A stretch of DNA of 35,821 nt from a virus: positions 1-35,821 of IMG/VR virus record IMGVR_UViG_3300021420_000089. One strand, 5' to 3'. Positions 14,477-22,120 of the stretch are shown here, one piece after another (positions within the stretch are counted from its first letter, which is position 1; each line of letters begins with the position of its first letter). Below the pieces are notes generated by a model. It worked only from the letters and a program-made list of their open reading frames with translations, was not told the DNA's origin and searched no databases. Both the position numbers and the translations under genes were made by a program.

Positions 14477-15148
14477 GTGGTTGAGACCGCAGACACCGTT
14501 CGCATCTGGTCACCGAGCGCGTTCAACCTAACGCGCGACGACGGCATTCTGATCCCCATCCGCGTCGGCTGGAATCTGGTTCCGGCCGAGTACGCGGATC
14601 ACTCGTATCTCAAGGCGCACGGCGCGGTGCGCGAAGAGGACATGACGGACGCGCAGAGGATCAAGTTTGTGCGCGCTGAAGAGGATGCTGCGTTGGCGTC
14701 CGACCGAGCGGCGGTGGATGCCGAGATCGCCAACCGACGTTCCTTGGAGGACACGGAGTTGGCGCGGCAGTTGGAGGACGAGCAGCGCTTGAAGTCGGAG
14801 GCGCTTGCTGATGGCCGCGAGCCGACGACGGAATGGCTAACCGCGCGGCGTGCTGATGAGGACAAGCGTGCGACCGAGGCTCGCGCCAAGCTGGACGCCA
14901 AGGTCAAGGCGGACGCTGGGGTTACAGAGAGGCGCAAGGCTGAAGATGCCGCTACGGCTGAGCGCCGCAAGAGCGAAGACGAGGTGGTAAAAAGGCTCGA
15001 TGCCAGGCGTCAACGCGATAAAGCGGCAGCGGACAAAACGGCGGCGGCGGATGCCGCTAGGGCTTCGGCAGCGAAGGCTAACGGCGACAAGGTTGAGGGC
15101 AAAGCGGGCAAGGCCGACAAGAAGTTTTCGGGGACACTCGAATCCTGA
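14477..15148 (+). CDS. Virion-associated protein with N-terminal HSYxKxHG domain and long charged coiled coil
   Basis: Codes for 223 residues from GTG 14477. Residues about 18-51 contain a compact unit (DDGILIPIRVGWNLVPAEYADHSYLKAHG) that is also found in the protein at 15209. From about 58 to the end the chain is a long helical, extremely charged segment rich in Ala, Arg, Lys, Glu and Asp (ERRKAEDAATAERRKSED), as in a coiled coil. The last 30 residues are Lys- and Ala-rich. It follows the capsid protein and precedes a strong hairpin. A role in capsid assembly or as an internal or connector protein is likely from position; I cannot assign a known family. Confidence 0.6.
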   Translation: MVETADTVRIWSPSAFNLTRDDGILIPIRVGWNLVPAEYADHSYLKAHGAVREEDMTDAQRIKFVRAEEDAALASDRAAVDAEIANRRSLEDTELARQLEDEQRLKSEALADGREPTTEWLTARRADEDKRATEARAKLDAKVKADAGVTERRKAEDAATAERRKSEDEVVKRLDARRQRDKAAADKTAAADAARASAAKANGDKVEGKAGKADKKFSGTLES

Positions 15149-15158
15149 TGTGCTAGTC

Positions 15159-15191
15159 AGGGGGGCAGAATAAGTTTACTGCGGCCCCCCT
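15159..15191 (+). other. G6/C6 hairpin between capsid-region genes
   Basis: A run of six G preceded by A (15159-15165) can pair with six C followed by T (15185-15191), seven base pairs, with an inner CAG/CTG pair of triplets and a small bulge. No T-run follows, so it does not look like a standard Rho-independent terminator. It ends 17 bases before the next ATG and could act as an RNA-processing or stability element, or weaken translation. Confidence 0.5.
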
Positions 15192-15208
15192 CATGTTAGG
15201 AGCGATCA

Positions 15209-15544
15209 ATGGCGAAAGAGCCCCACAAAGCAACTCAAGCAGAACTCGAAGAGGCGCGGGAGCACGCCGACAAGAAGGCGCTGGAGGAACTGCAAAGCGA
15301 CAAGCAAAAGGCGATCCTGCAACAGAAGATCGCCAACTCGATGCTCGATGCGGGCTCGATCGCGCACGAGCCAGGGGACGACAAGGTGCTGTGCTCGGTG
15401 CCGAAGACGTTCAATTTCACCATGAACGATCATCGGCGCGTGATCGTGCCGGCGGGTATCTGCCCGATCCCGAAGGCGCTGGTGGAGCACAGCTATATGA
15501 AGAACCACGGCGTCAAGCCGCTTGAGACGGCCAAGGCAGGCTGA
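15209..15544 (+). CDS. Small virion-associated protein, domain shared with the 14477 product
   Basis: Codes for 111 residues from ATG 15209 after AGGAG. Residues 10-48 form a charged helix ([19 protein letters not shown]). The C-terminal 40 residues are [20 protein letters not shown] followed by [10 protein letters not shown], matching the N-terminal unit of the product at 14477 (VPAEYADHSYLKAHG). So the same small domain is used with a helix on opposite sides in the two proteins. The ordinary position after the capsid gene suggests a head or connector part; no known family recognised. Confidence 0.6.
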   Translation: MAKEPHKATQAELEEAREHADKKALEELQSDKQKAILQQKIANSMLDAGSIAHEPGDDKVLCSVPKTFNFTMNDHRRVIVPAGICPIPKALVEHSYMKNHGVKPLETAKAG

Positions 15545-15966
15545 TGCCGCTCAAGGAAGGCTCGTCATCCGAGACGATCAGCGAGAACGTCAAAGCCGAG
15601 ATGGAGCACGGCAAGCCTCAGAAGCAAGCCGTGGCGATCGCCATGAACCAAGCGGGCAAGAGCAACCGTGACAACATTCCAGGGTCGGCATATTGTGATG
15701 GCGTGACGTCGCCACCCTTCGGACCATCGGAGTCTCACGTGCACAAGGTTCCAGACAACATGCCCAATGCGGGCGCAGCTCCATCAGGTGCGAATGCGCC
15801 GCTGGGAGCTGATTGCGGCCCTCCTTCACGTGACATGGCGCGCGATGCCTCTGCGCCCGAGCGCGGGCCGGGAAACTCTACGGCCCAGTCGGTGGCCGAG
15901 ACACAGGCCCAAAACCGCAAGCTCTGGGAGAACACGGACCCTGCGTTCGTCACCGGGCAGAAGTGA
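15544..15966 (+). CDS. Small phage protein with DUF6496-like N-terminus
   Basis: Codes for 140 residues from ATG 15544 (TGATG overlap with the previous stop). The first 40 residues match a widespread phage motif: [20 protein letters not shown] then [17 protein letters not shown], seen in DUF6496-like proteins. The rest is low-complexity and disordered-looking, rich in Pro, Gly, Ala and Ser. Function is unknown; the conserved head is often found next to structural genes. Confidence in the gene is good, in any function low. Confidence 0.65.
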   Translation: MPLKEGSSSETISENVKAEMEHGKPQKQAVAIAMNQAGKSNRDNIPGSAYCDGVTSPPFGPSESHVHKVPDNMPNAGAAPSGANAPLGADCGPPSRDMARDASAPERGPGNSTAQSVAETQAQNRKLWENTDPAFVTGQK

Positions 15967-15972
15967 TGAGCG

Positions 15973-16512
15973 ATGGCCGTCGTCCAGAATGCGGTGACGT
16001 TCGGGAATGTGAACGAGGCGCAGTTTCGGGCTGACTTCCCCGAGTTCGCTAACCCTGTCACCTATCCGCCGACTACGATCAACTGGCATCTGAACCTCGC
16101 CAGCCTCACGTTCACGTCCGTGTGGGATCAGACGGTTGGGGCTGGTGGACTGTCAGTGCAGGACTCGGCGGTAGAGCTGTTCATCGGACACTTCCTGACG
16201 CTTGAAAAGATGGCGATGGACCAAGCGCTCCGCGGCGGTCCGGTCGGGATTCAGAAGGGACCGATAAGCTCCAGCGGTGCTGGCCCAATCAATCAGAGCT
16301 ACGCGGTGAGTGAGGTGGTTGAGCCCAACGCTGGCCATTGGAACTACACCACGTTCGGCATCCGGCTGAAGCGGCTGATCAGCTACTACGGAGCGGGACC
16401 ATTTCAGGCGAATATCGGGGCGAGCCCGACGCCATTCTCCATCGCCGCGCTTGGGGCCTTTGCGGGGCCGTGGCCGTGGCCTATACCGGGTGGGTTCGGT
16501 TTCACGAGTTAG
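15973..16512 (+). CDS. Head-tail connector / head completion protein, DUF4054 family
   Basis: Codes for 179 residues from ATG 15973. The N-terminal EAQFRADFPEFANP followed by a helical part with LASLTFTSVWDQ and the later AVELFIGHFLTLEKMAM match DUF4054, a family of head-completion (adaptor) proteins that bind the portal after packaging. The middle (GPISSSGAGPINQSYAV) is a glycine-serine hinge followed by YTTFGIRLKRLI, as in the family. The C-terminal tail is Pro-, Trp- and Gly-rich (GPWPWPIPGG). It is in the expected place between capsid and tail genes. Confidence 0.8.
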   Translation: MAVVQNAVTFGNVNEAQFRADFPEFANPVTYPPTTINWHLNLASLTFTSVWDQTVGAGGLSVQDSAVELFIGHFLTLEKMAMDQALRGGPVGIQKGPISSSGAGPINQSYAVSEVVEPNAGHWNYTTFGIRLKRLISYYGAGPFQANIGASPTPFSIAALGAFAGPWPWPIPGGFGFTS

Positions 16513-16523
16513 GAGGCGTGGCG

Positions 16524-16676
16524 ATGGCCACCGAAGTGTCAATCGTACTAAAGGTCAGATGGTGGATTCATCCGTTTATTTGGCTCTGTAGAGCCATTCT
16601 TTTGTTAGGCATTTGTCCATCTCGTAGCTGGATAGAGCGCGTTATTTCGCGCGGCATTGTGCCGATTGTCAAATGA
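16524..16676 (+). CDS. Very small membrane protein (50 aa)
   Basis: ATG 16524 lies eight bases after TAGGAGG (16510-16516), a strong ribosome site, and the frame ends at TGA 16674-16676. The 50 residues contain one hydrophobic segment (WWIHPFIWLCRAILLLGIC, about 13-31) flanked by basic residues. The stop overlaps the ATG of the next small gene. No known family. Together with the next gene it forms a pair of membrane miniproteins in the middle of the connector genes. Confidence 0.55.
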   Translation: MATEVSIVLKVRWWIHPFIWLCRAILLLGICPSRSWIERVISRGIVPIVK

Positions 16677-16849
16677 CTCCGCGCAAAGCATGGTTCCGAT
16701 ACAAGCAGGCCCGTCAGCGCGACTTCATGATGCTCGCGGCGGTGACTCTGGTGCTCGCGGCGGCTTTGTTTGCTAACCTGCTCTCGGGCTGGGCGGCGTG
16801 GCGTCACATCGGGCACATGGAACGCCACCTCGTCTTGCCGGTGGACTGA
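16673..16849 (+). CDS. Very small membrane protein (58 aa)
   Basis: ATG 16673 lies in an ATGA overlap with the previous gene, and its TGA (16847-16849) overlaps the next ATG. The 58 residues start with a basic helix (TPRKAWFRYKQARQRDF), then a hydrophobic segment (MLAAVTLVLAAALFANLL, about 20-37) and a short polar tail. One membrane pass, N-in by the positive-inside rule. No family recognised. Translation coupling on both sides is the main reason to believe in it. Confidence 0.5.
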   Translation: MTPRKAWFRYKQARQRDFMMLAAVTLVLAAALFANLLSGWAAWRHIGHMERHLVLPVD

Positions 16850-17073
16850 TGGCCATCGATCGAGCGCTTGATGTCCGCCTGCTCGGCAATCAGGTCGAAG
16901 AGCTGATCGAGTGCCTGGAGTACATCGAGTGCCAGGTGCCAGAAGAGTGCCGCGAGCGGGTGCGCAAGAACGTGCTACAGCTTGAGGGGGCGGTGGCGAG
17001 CGCGATCAAGCGGGATCAGGTGCTCAATGCGGCGCTACAGTTGCCGGCGGGGATGCGGTTCGGTGCGCGATGA
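16849..17073 (+). CDS. Small helical hypothetical protein
   Basis: Codes for 74 residues from ATG 16849, one base into the previous stop; an in-frame start at 16798 would overlap that gene. The sequence is mainly helical, with Glu- and Arg-rich stretches (VEELIECLEYIEC and EECRERVRKNVLQLEGAV) and three cysteines, so a small coiled-coil or helical bundle is likely. Its stop overlaps the ATG of the gp10-like gene (ATGA). Function unknown. Confidence 0.6.
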   Translation: MAIDRALDVRLLGNQVEELIECLEYIECQVPEECRERVRKNVLQLEGAVASAIKRDQVLNAALQLPAGMRFGAR

Positions 17074-17564
17074 AGACCGGGGTCACCAAGACCAAGAGCA
17101 TGGCATCGGTGCTGGACAAGCGGATCCGCGAGCTGGCGGACAGCGAGGTGCTTGTGGGCGTGCCACGGGAGGGGTCGCAGCGGCAGGGGGCGATCAGCAA
17201 CGCGGCGCTGGCCTACATACACGACAATGGTGCGCCTGAAGCGGGCATCCCACCGCGCCCGTTCATGAAGCCTGGGATCAAGGATGCGTCGGAGAAGATC
17301 AAGGCGCACATGAAGCAGGCTGGGCAGGCGGCCCTCCACGGGCGCGCTGAGGCTGTTGAGCGGGCATTCCATGCGGTTGGGCTCACGGCCGTGTCATCCA
17401 TCCAGGCGGTGATCCGCGCCAGAATACCGCCGCTGCTTGCGGAATCGACGCTTGCGGCGCGGCGACGGCGCGGGCGGACCGGAGATGTGCCGCTGATCGA
17501 CACTGGCGCGTTGATCGCAGCCCTAACCTATGTGATTCGGCGCAAGAGGCGCGAGGCACGCTGA
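17070..17564 (+). CDS. HK97 gp10-like tail/neck completion protein
   Basis: Codes for 164 residues from ATG 17070 in an ATGA overlap. The marks of the HK97 gp10 / Mu gpG-like family are visible: a strand VLVGVP near residue 27-32, then ALAYIHDNGAPEAGIPPRPFMKPGI (about 46-70), a long central helix (EKIKAHMKQAGQAALHGR), and an ending DTGALIAALTYVIRRK. These proteins complete the neck or tail end. It sits between the connector genes and the next unknown neck gene. Length is within the family's usual range. Confidence 0.8.
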   Translation: MKTGVTKTKSMASVLDKRIRELADSEVLVGVPREGSQRQGAISNAALAYIHDNGAPEAGIPPRPFMKPGIKDASEKIKAHMKQAGQAALHGRAEAVERAFHAVGLTAVSSIQAVIRARIPPLLAESTLAARRRRGRTGDVPLIDTGALIAALTYVIRRKRREAR

Positions 17565-17998
17565 TGGCGCAGCTAGACGTCACGGACGTTCTTTTGGACC
17601 CCGACGTTGCGGGCGACAGCTTTATTGTCGTGCGCCGGCAGGAAGTCGTGGACAACAATGGCTTCTCGCAACTGACCATAACGAAGATCCCGGCGTTCGG
17701 GCATGTGAGCCCAACGGGGGAGAACTCGCTTGTCCGTCTTGACGCCTATCAGCAAAAGGCCAGGACGATCCAGGTCATCACGAACTTTGCGTTGCGTGGT
17801 CCGAGCGAGGATGCGTTCGGGCGCAAGTGGCAACCTGACATCATCCAATGGCAACCGCCTTGGGCATCGGAAGCCTTGCATTTCATCGTCGTGACGATCA
17901 ATGCTTTCACGAACTACGGCGCGGGGTTTGTCAGCGCCGAGTGCACGACGATCGATTTCGTGGACCAGTATCCGGTCAATCGGCCCGTGGCGGTGTGA
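17564..17998 (+). CDS. Probable head-tail joining / tail completion protein
   Basis: Codes for 144 residues from ATG 17564 (TGATG overlap). It is a beta-rich soluble protein: SFIVVRRQEVVDNNG, FSQLTITKIPAFGHVSPTG, then RTIQVITNFALRG and HFIVVTINAFTNYGAG, ending near a CTTIDFVDQYP strand. The pattern of an OB-like or jelly-roll barrel with a conserved I-x-G-x-V-x-P centre is common in phage head-closure and tail-completion genes encoded right after gp10-like genes. No family name can be given from sequence alone. Confidence 0.55.
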   Translation: MAQLDVTDVLLDPDVAGDSFIVVRRQEVVDNNGFSQLTITKIPAFGHVSPTGENSLVRLDAYQQKARTIQVITNFALRGPSEDAFGRKWQPDIIQWQPPWASEALHFIVVTINAFTNYGAGFVSAECTTIDFVDQYPVNRPVAV

Positions 17999-17999
17999 G

Positions 18000-18338
18000 A
18001 TGGAAACAGAGAAGCCTCAAGAAGTCGAAGTCAACAAGGATCTAATAAATTCGCTGCGCACTGCGTTGGCGCAAGCGGAACGGGGGCAGATTCTTGACGG
18101 CGTGTTCTGCGGGATGGGCAACGGATGCTACGTTCAGAGCTTCAACGTGAGGCATCCGCAGGACATGTCAGGCATGATTTTCGAGGTGGACATGCTGTCT
18201 CTCACAATGAAGGGCGTCGTGAGTCAGCAGAGACAGAAAATGATGGAAGCTCAGATGCGTCCCGGCATCATCCTTCCACGGCAGCATGGACCGGGGGTTG
18301 CCATGACGATGCCTGGGCTCGATCCGACCAGGCGCTGA
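18000..18338 (+). CDS. Small hypothetical protein of the neck region
   Basis: Codes for 112 residues from ATG 18000, one base after the previous stop. It opens with an acidic helical head (METEKPQEVEVNKDLINSL), continues with a helix (RTALAQAERGQILDG) and a GMGNGCYVQSF loop, then methionine-rich helices (MLSLTMKGVVSQQRQKMMEAQM) and a Pro/Arg tail. No motif I know. After it, 65 bases contain a possible -10 (TATAGA at 18370) but no convincing -35. Confidence 0.55.
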   Translation: METEKPQEVEVNKDLINSLRTALAQAERGQILDGVFCGMGNGCYVQSFNVRHPQDMSGMIFEVDMLSLTMKGVVSQQRQKMMEAQMRPGIILPRQHGPGVAMTMPGLDPTRR

Positions 18339-18403
18339 GAACATCTGCGCCATTGCTCACCGAATCGGCTATAGAAGGAAGGCCGAACAGGTGAAGGAAG
18401 CAG

Positions 18404-19042
18404 ATGCTATACGACCTCGCCGGAATGACGGTGGCTGCTGCACCCGGAACTGGCGCGATTACGCTTGGTGCGGCGGCGGTCATAAGCGGGATCAGTCGGC
18501 TTACATTCGCCCAAGCCGGTGTACCTAACGGGGCAACCGTCAGTTATTCTCTGCTCGATTCTGGCAATGGCGGATGTGAAGCTGGACGCGGCGTCTACAA
18601 TGGAACGACGCTCACCCGCGCAGCGATCACGGCGTCATCTAACGGCGGTAATGCGATAAACGCTTCAAGCTCGTCGCTGGTGTTCATCACGGCGCTTGCG
18701 GAGGACATTACCAACAGGACGCGGGCAGTCACGGTGAGCACGACTGACACCGTTTTGGCATCTGATCAGATTGTCACGTACAACCGAACTGCATCACCAG
18801 CGGCGGGCAATATCAATTTGCCGGCGGTTTCCACTTTTCTCGGACCGGAACTTATTTTGGTGGACATAGCCGGAAACGCTTTCACGTATCCCTTGAGCTT
18901 GGTGCCGAACGGCACGGATTCGGTCAGCGGGTACACGGCTTCGAGCAATCCGCTGCTGAAGATCAATTCAAACTATGGCGGCATCAAAATTAAGCCCGTC
19001 GAGCCGAGGGCGACATCTGGAGCTTGGTACATCTCGCCATGA
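18404..19042 (+). CDS. Tail-appendage protein with shared fibre N-terminal module
   Basis: Codes for 212 residues from ATG 18404 behind GAAGGAAG. The first 100 residues hold a module also seen in the product at 24087: GVYNGTTLTRAAITASSNGG followed by a hydrophobic VFITALAEDI strand. The matching segment there is GTYSAGSTTLARTGIYQSSNGG then LMALAQDF. This module is typical of phage tail fibre or receptor-binding N-termini. The rest is a beta-rich, Thr/Ser/Val-rich appendage ending in the sequence GAWYISP. It opens the fibre island, and its stop overlaps the ATG of the large fibre-like gene. Confidence 0.6.
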   Translation: MLYDLAGMTVAAAPGTGAITLGAAAVISGISRLTFAQAGVPNGATVSYSLLDSGNGGCEAGRGVYNGTTLTRAAITASSNGGNAINASSSSLVFITALAEDITNRTRAVTVSTTDTVLASDQIVTYNRTASPAAGNINLPAVSTFLGPELILVDIAGNAFTYPLSLVPNGTDSVSGYTASSNPLLKINSNYGGIKIKPVEPRATSGAWYISP

Positions 19043-22000
19043 AGAACTTCCGCGCTATCGGGTTGGCCCTTGGTCTTGCTTTGGCGGCTGCAATGCCCGC
19101 GCGAGCACAGGTCGTGCAATTGCCGGCCGGCTATCTGTGGGGCAATCCGACCGGCACTGCGGCGCAGGCGCAACCAACCCCGATCGTAGGCGGAACGACT
19201 GCGATTTTGGGAGTCGTCAGCGGAAACTTTCTCGGTGTCACATCAGGAAAGATTGTTGACAGCGGCATTCCTATGTCCGCCGGAGCCGTCACTTCGGTGT
19301 TCGGCCGCACGGGCGTGGTGACGGCGCAGGCCAACGATTACAGCTTCAGCCAGCTCTCCGGGCAGATCGCCGCCGGTCAGATCCCGAACAGCACGATCAC
19401 GTCAGCGATGCTCAACTTCGTGCCTGGCACCGTCACGAGCATTTCGGCGGGGTGCGGGTCCACCACGGGCGGCTCGGCGATCACGACCAGTGGCACGCTC
19501 TCGGCAAGTGAGCCGGTGGACGCGGCGGGCACCGGCAGCAACTATGCGATCCCTAATGCGGATTGCGGCAATCTTGTAAAACTCAGCAATGCATCCGCGC
19601 AGACGCCAACGCTCGCGCAGGCCGGCACCGGTGGGAATTTCCCTGCCGGATGGTTTGCTGATGTTTGCAACATAGGGGCTGGGACTCAGACGCTCACGCC
19701 AGCGACCTCAACGATTGATGGCGCGGCAAGTCTCGCGATCGCTCAGAAGCAGTGCTTCCGCGTGGTGTCTGACGGAACCAATTATCAGCTCGCGACGCGG
19801 AGCACATCTGTCAGCAACTCTGACGGAACCCTGACGATCTCTCCGATCGTAGGGAGCGTTGTAGCATCGCTCAATCTTGCTCATTCCAACACATGGTCAG
19901 TTCTTCAGACATTCGCCACCCTCACTGTGACCGGAAGCCTGACCACGAATCTCACGGGTGGAGGAACGCAGTGCGTCCAGGCGAGCAACACGGGCGTGTT
20001 GAGCGGAACCGGCTCGGCTTGCGGGAGCGGGAGCGGAGCGGTCAACAGCGTCACGAACAGCGACGGCACGCTGACGATCAGTCCGACTACTGGCTCTGTC
20101 GTCGCGAGTCTTAATCTTGCCCACACCAATGGTTGGACTGTGGCGCAATCGATCGCCTCCGCGAGCGCGACAGCCTTTGCGGTTGGCTTGAACGGGGCGA
20201 CCAATCCGGCGTTCAACGTCGATGCTTCGACCGCGAGCATGACGGCTGGCCTCAACGTCAAGGGCGCTGGGTCAGGAGGGACCGTCGCGCTTTCGCTGAT
20301 AGACAGCGGGACGAACACGAACCTCACGATCAACGCCAAAGGCTCTGGCACGATCGGGATTGGCAACGTCTCAACCGGGGCAGTGACAATCACGCCTGCC
20401 CTGACGTTAAGCGCAGCTCTGACCTATGGCGGGGTGACGCTAAGTAATTCGGTCGCCGGCACGGGGAGCATGGTGCTCGCCACGTCACCCACGCTTGTGA
20501 CTCCAGTCCTTGGCGTCGCGGCTGGCACCTCGCTGGCTTTGGGCGGCTGCACGATAGGCAGCAATACGCTTTGCGCCGGACTCACGAACCTCACCGGGAA
20601 CGTCACGGTGACCAGCGCTAGCTTTGGTCTCACCGGGAACATTAGCGCTGCGGCATGGACCACAAATGGCATCAGGTACAAGAACATCGCCGCGACGCTT
20701 ACGGACACCTCGTCAAGCGGGACCGTAGCGGCGATCTACAACGACGTTTGGGGCGGCAACACGAACGCGGCGTCGAGCGCGACGGTCTACACGAATGCCT
20801 ATGGCTCATATTACAAAGTTCCCGTCGCCGGGACGAACGTCACGTTCACAAACGCCTATGCTCTTGGTGCGGACAGTATCAGCACGACCTCGCTGCTGAT
20901 CGGCGGCATCACCGGCTCGACTCAATGTCTGCACGTCAGCACCACGGGCCTCGTGAGCGGAACGGGGAGCGACTGCGGCAGCGGCGGCGGGAGCACGCTG
21001 ACGGCAAACTCAAGCCCCACGTCAGGCTTCACCGCCGGGCAATTGCTCTACAGCGACGGCACGCTTCTCCAGGCTTCAGGTGGCGTCACGTGGGCCGGCA
21101 CGGGTCACCTCGCTCTCGCGCCAGCGGTCAACACCTCGGCTCTAACTGTGACAAGCTATTCGCTGACTGGTTCGAGCGCGGTCGGCATGATGAGCCTGAC
21201 AGGTACGCTTAATACCTCCGGTGCAGGTGATGTGTTCGCTTTGAACATCACGGTGACCAGCGCGAACAGCATGAAGCTATTCAATCTGTACGGTGGGGCG
21301 AGCGGCACGACGAGCAAGTTCTCCATTGACGTCTTCGGCGGCATCCTCACGACCGGAGCCATTAACGGCGCACCGTTCAATTACTATTTCGGCTCGACTA
21401 CCGTGGGTAACTCCACTGCGACGTTCAGCAACGGATACGTCTTTGGCTTCGCCTCCTCGACCAACCCGGTCGTGCAGCCTGATACAATGTGGAGCCGGGG
21501 TGGTGCTGCGGCGACATGGCAGTCTGGAGGCCCGGATGCGGCGGCTCCCGTACCGCAGTTTATCCAGGCTCAGTCCGTCGTGGCCGGGACGAGCAACACG
21601 GCCGGCGTGAACTGGACGCACAACGGGAGCAGGGGAACGGGGACCGGGGCGGGCGGGAACATCATCTTCCAGATTTCGCTCGCCGGAACGACAGGCACGT
21701 CACAAAACAGCCTGACGCCAGCTCTTACGATCCTAAACACCGGATCGGTTCAGTTGAGCTACACGACGACTTATGCAAGCTGCACGGCGCTGACGACGAA
21801 TGCATCCGGCACGATCGGCTGCACGGTTTCTGCGGCAAGGTTCAAGAACATCATCGGCACGATTATGGCGGGCAATATCGAGTTGCCTGATCCGACCGCT
21901 TGGACCTACAAAGATCAGAATCGGTTTGGCGCTGGCGAGCGCGTTGGTCTCATTGCTGATGATGTGGTCAGAATGGATAATCGCTGCGCGGTCTATGACC

Positions 22001-22110
22001 CTGATGGGCAGTTGAAGAATTACGACGACCGTTGTTTTACCGCCTACATGGTGGCAGTGATCAAGCAGCAACGGATCGAAATCGACGATCTCAAGCGTAA
22101 ATCGAACTGA
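19039..22110 (+). CDS. Large tail-fibre-like protein with Sec signal peptide and C-terminal Peptidase S74 chaperone domain
   Basis: Codes for 1023 residues from ATG 19039 (ATGA overlap; an in-frame start at 19024 is not needed). Residues 1-24 are a plausible Sec signal (MKNFRAIG, then LALGLALAAAMPARA). The body is Gly/Ser/Thr-rich fibre sequence with repeats: two copies of an SDGTLTISP...SVVASLNLAH unit near residues 259 and 340, and the phage-typical SVFGRTGVVTAQANDYSFSQ near 95. The last 93 residues (from S931) match the S74 intramolecular chaperone: SAARFKNIIG, then IADDV, and VAVIKQQRIEIDDLK. Such domains trimerise spikes and cleave themselves off. A signal peptide on a protein with this domain is odd; see findings. 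Confidence 0.85.
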   Translation: MKNFRAIGLALGLALAAAMPARAQVVQLPAGYLWGNPTGTAAQAQPTPIVGGTTAILGVVSGNFLGVTSGKIVDSGIPMSAGAVTSVFGRTGVVTAQANDYSFSQLSGQIAAGQIPNSTITSAMLNFVPGTVTSISAGCGSTTGGSAITTSGTLSASEPVDAAGTGSNYAIPNADCGNLVKLSNASAQTPTLAQAGTGGNFPAGWFADVCNIGAGTQTLTPATSTIDGAASLAIAQKQCFRVVSDGTNYQLATRSTSVSNSDGTLTISPIVGSVVASLNLAHSNTWSVLQTFATLTVTGSLTTNLTGGGTQCVQASNTGVLSGTGSACGSGSGAVNSVTNSDGTLTISPTTGSVVASLNLAHTNGWTVAQSIASASATAFAVGLNGATNPAFNVDASTASMTAGLNVKGAGSGGTVALSLIDSGTNTNLTINAKGSGTIGIGNVSTGAVTITPALTLSAALTYGGVTLSNSVAGTGSMVLATSPTLVTPVLGVAAGTSLALGGCTIGSNTLCAGLTNLTGNVTVTSASFGLTGNISAAAWTTNGIRYKNIAATLTDTSSSGTVAAIYNDVWGGNTNAASSATVYTNAYGSYYKVPVAGTNVTFTNAYALGADSISTTSLLIGGITGSTQCLHVSTTGLVSGTGSDCGSGGGSTLTANSSPTSGFTAGQLLYSDGTLLQASGGVTWAGTGHLALAPAVNTSALTVTSYSLTGSSAVGMMSLTGTLNTSGAGDVFALNITVTSANSMKLFNLYGGASGTTSKFSIDVFGGILTTGAINGAPFNYYFGSTTVGNSTATFSNGYVFGFASSTNPVVQPDTMWSRGGAAATWQSGGPDAAAPVPQFIQAQSVVAGTSNTAGVNWTHNGSRGTGTGAGGNIIFQISLAGTTGTSQNSLTPALTILNTGSVQLSYTTTYASCTALTTNASGTIGCTVSAARFKNIIGTIMAGNIELPDPTAWTYKDQNRFGAGERVGLIADDVVRMDNRCAVYDPDGQLKNYDDRCFTAYMVAVIKQQRIEIDDLKRKSN

Positions 22111-22120
22111 GCTAGGCAAG

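Noticed and set aside
13660-14559. - strand open frame (299 codons) opposite the major capsid gene
   Set aside because: Arg/Val/Leu-rich shadow of a well-recognised capsid gene. No motif and no plausible ribosome site.
15159-15191. Hairpin as a Rho-independent terminator
   Set aside because: No T-run follows and the gene order continues with coupled virion genes, so full termination is unlikely.
18353-18375. Possible promoter (TTGCTC and TATAGA) before the fibre island
   Set aside because: The gap of 11 bases is far from 17 and the -35 match is poor. The -10-like box alone is not enough.
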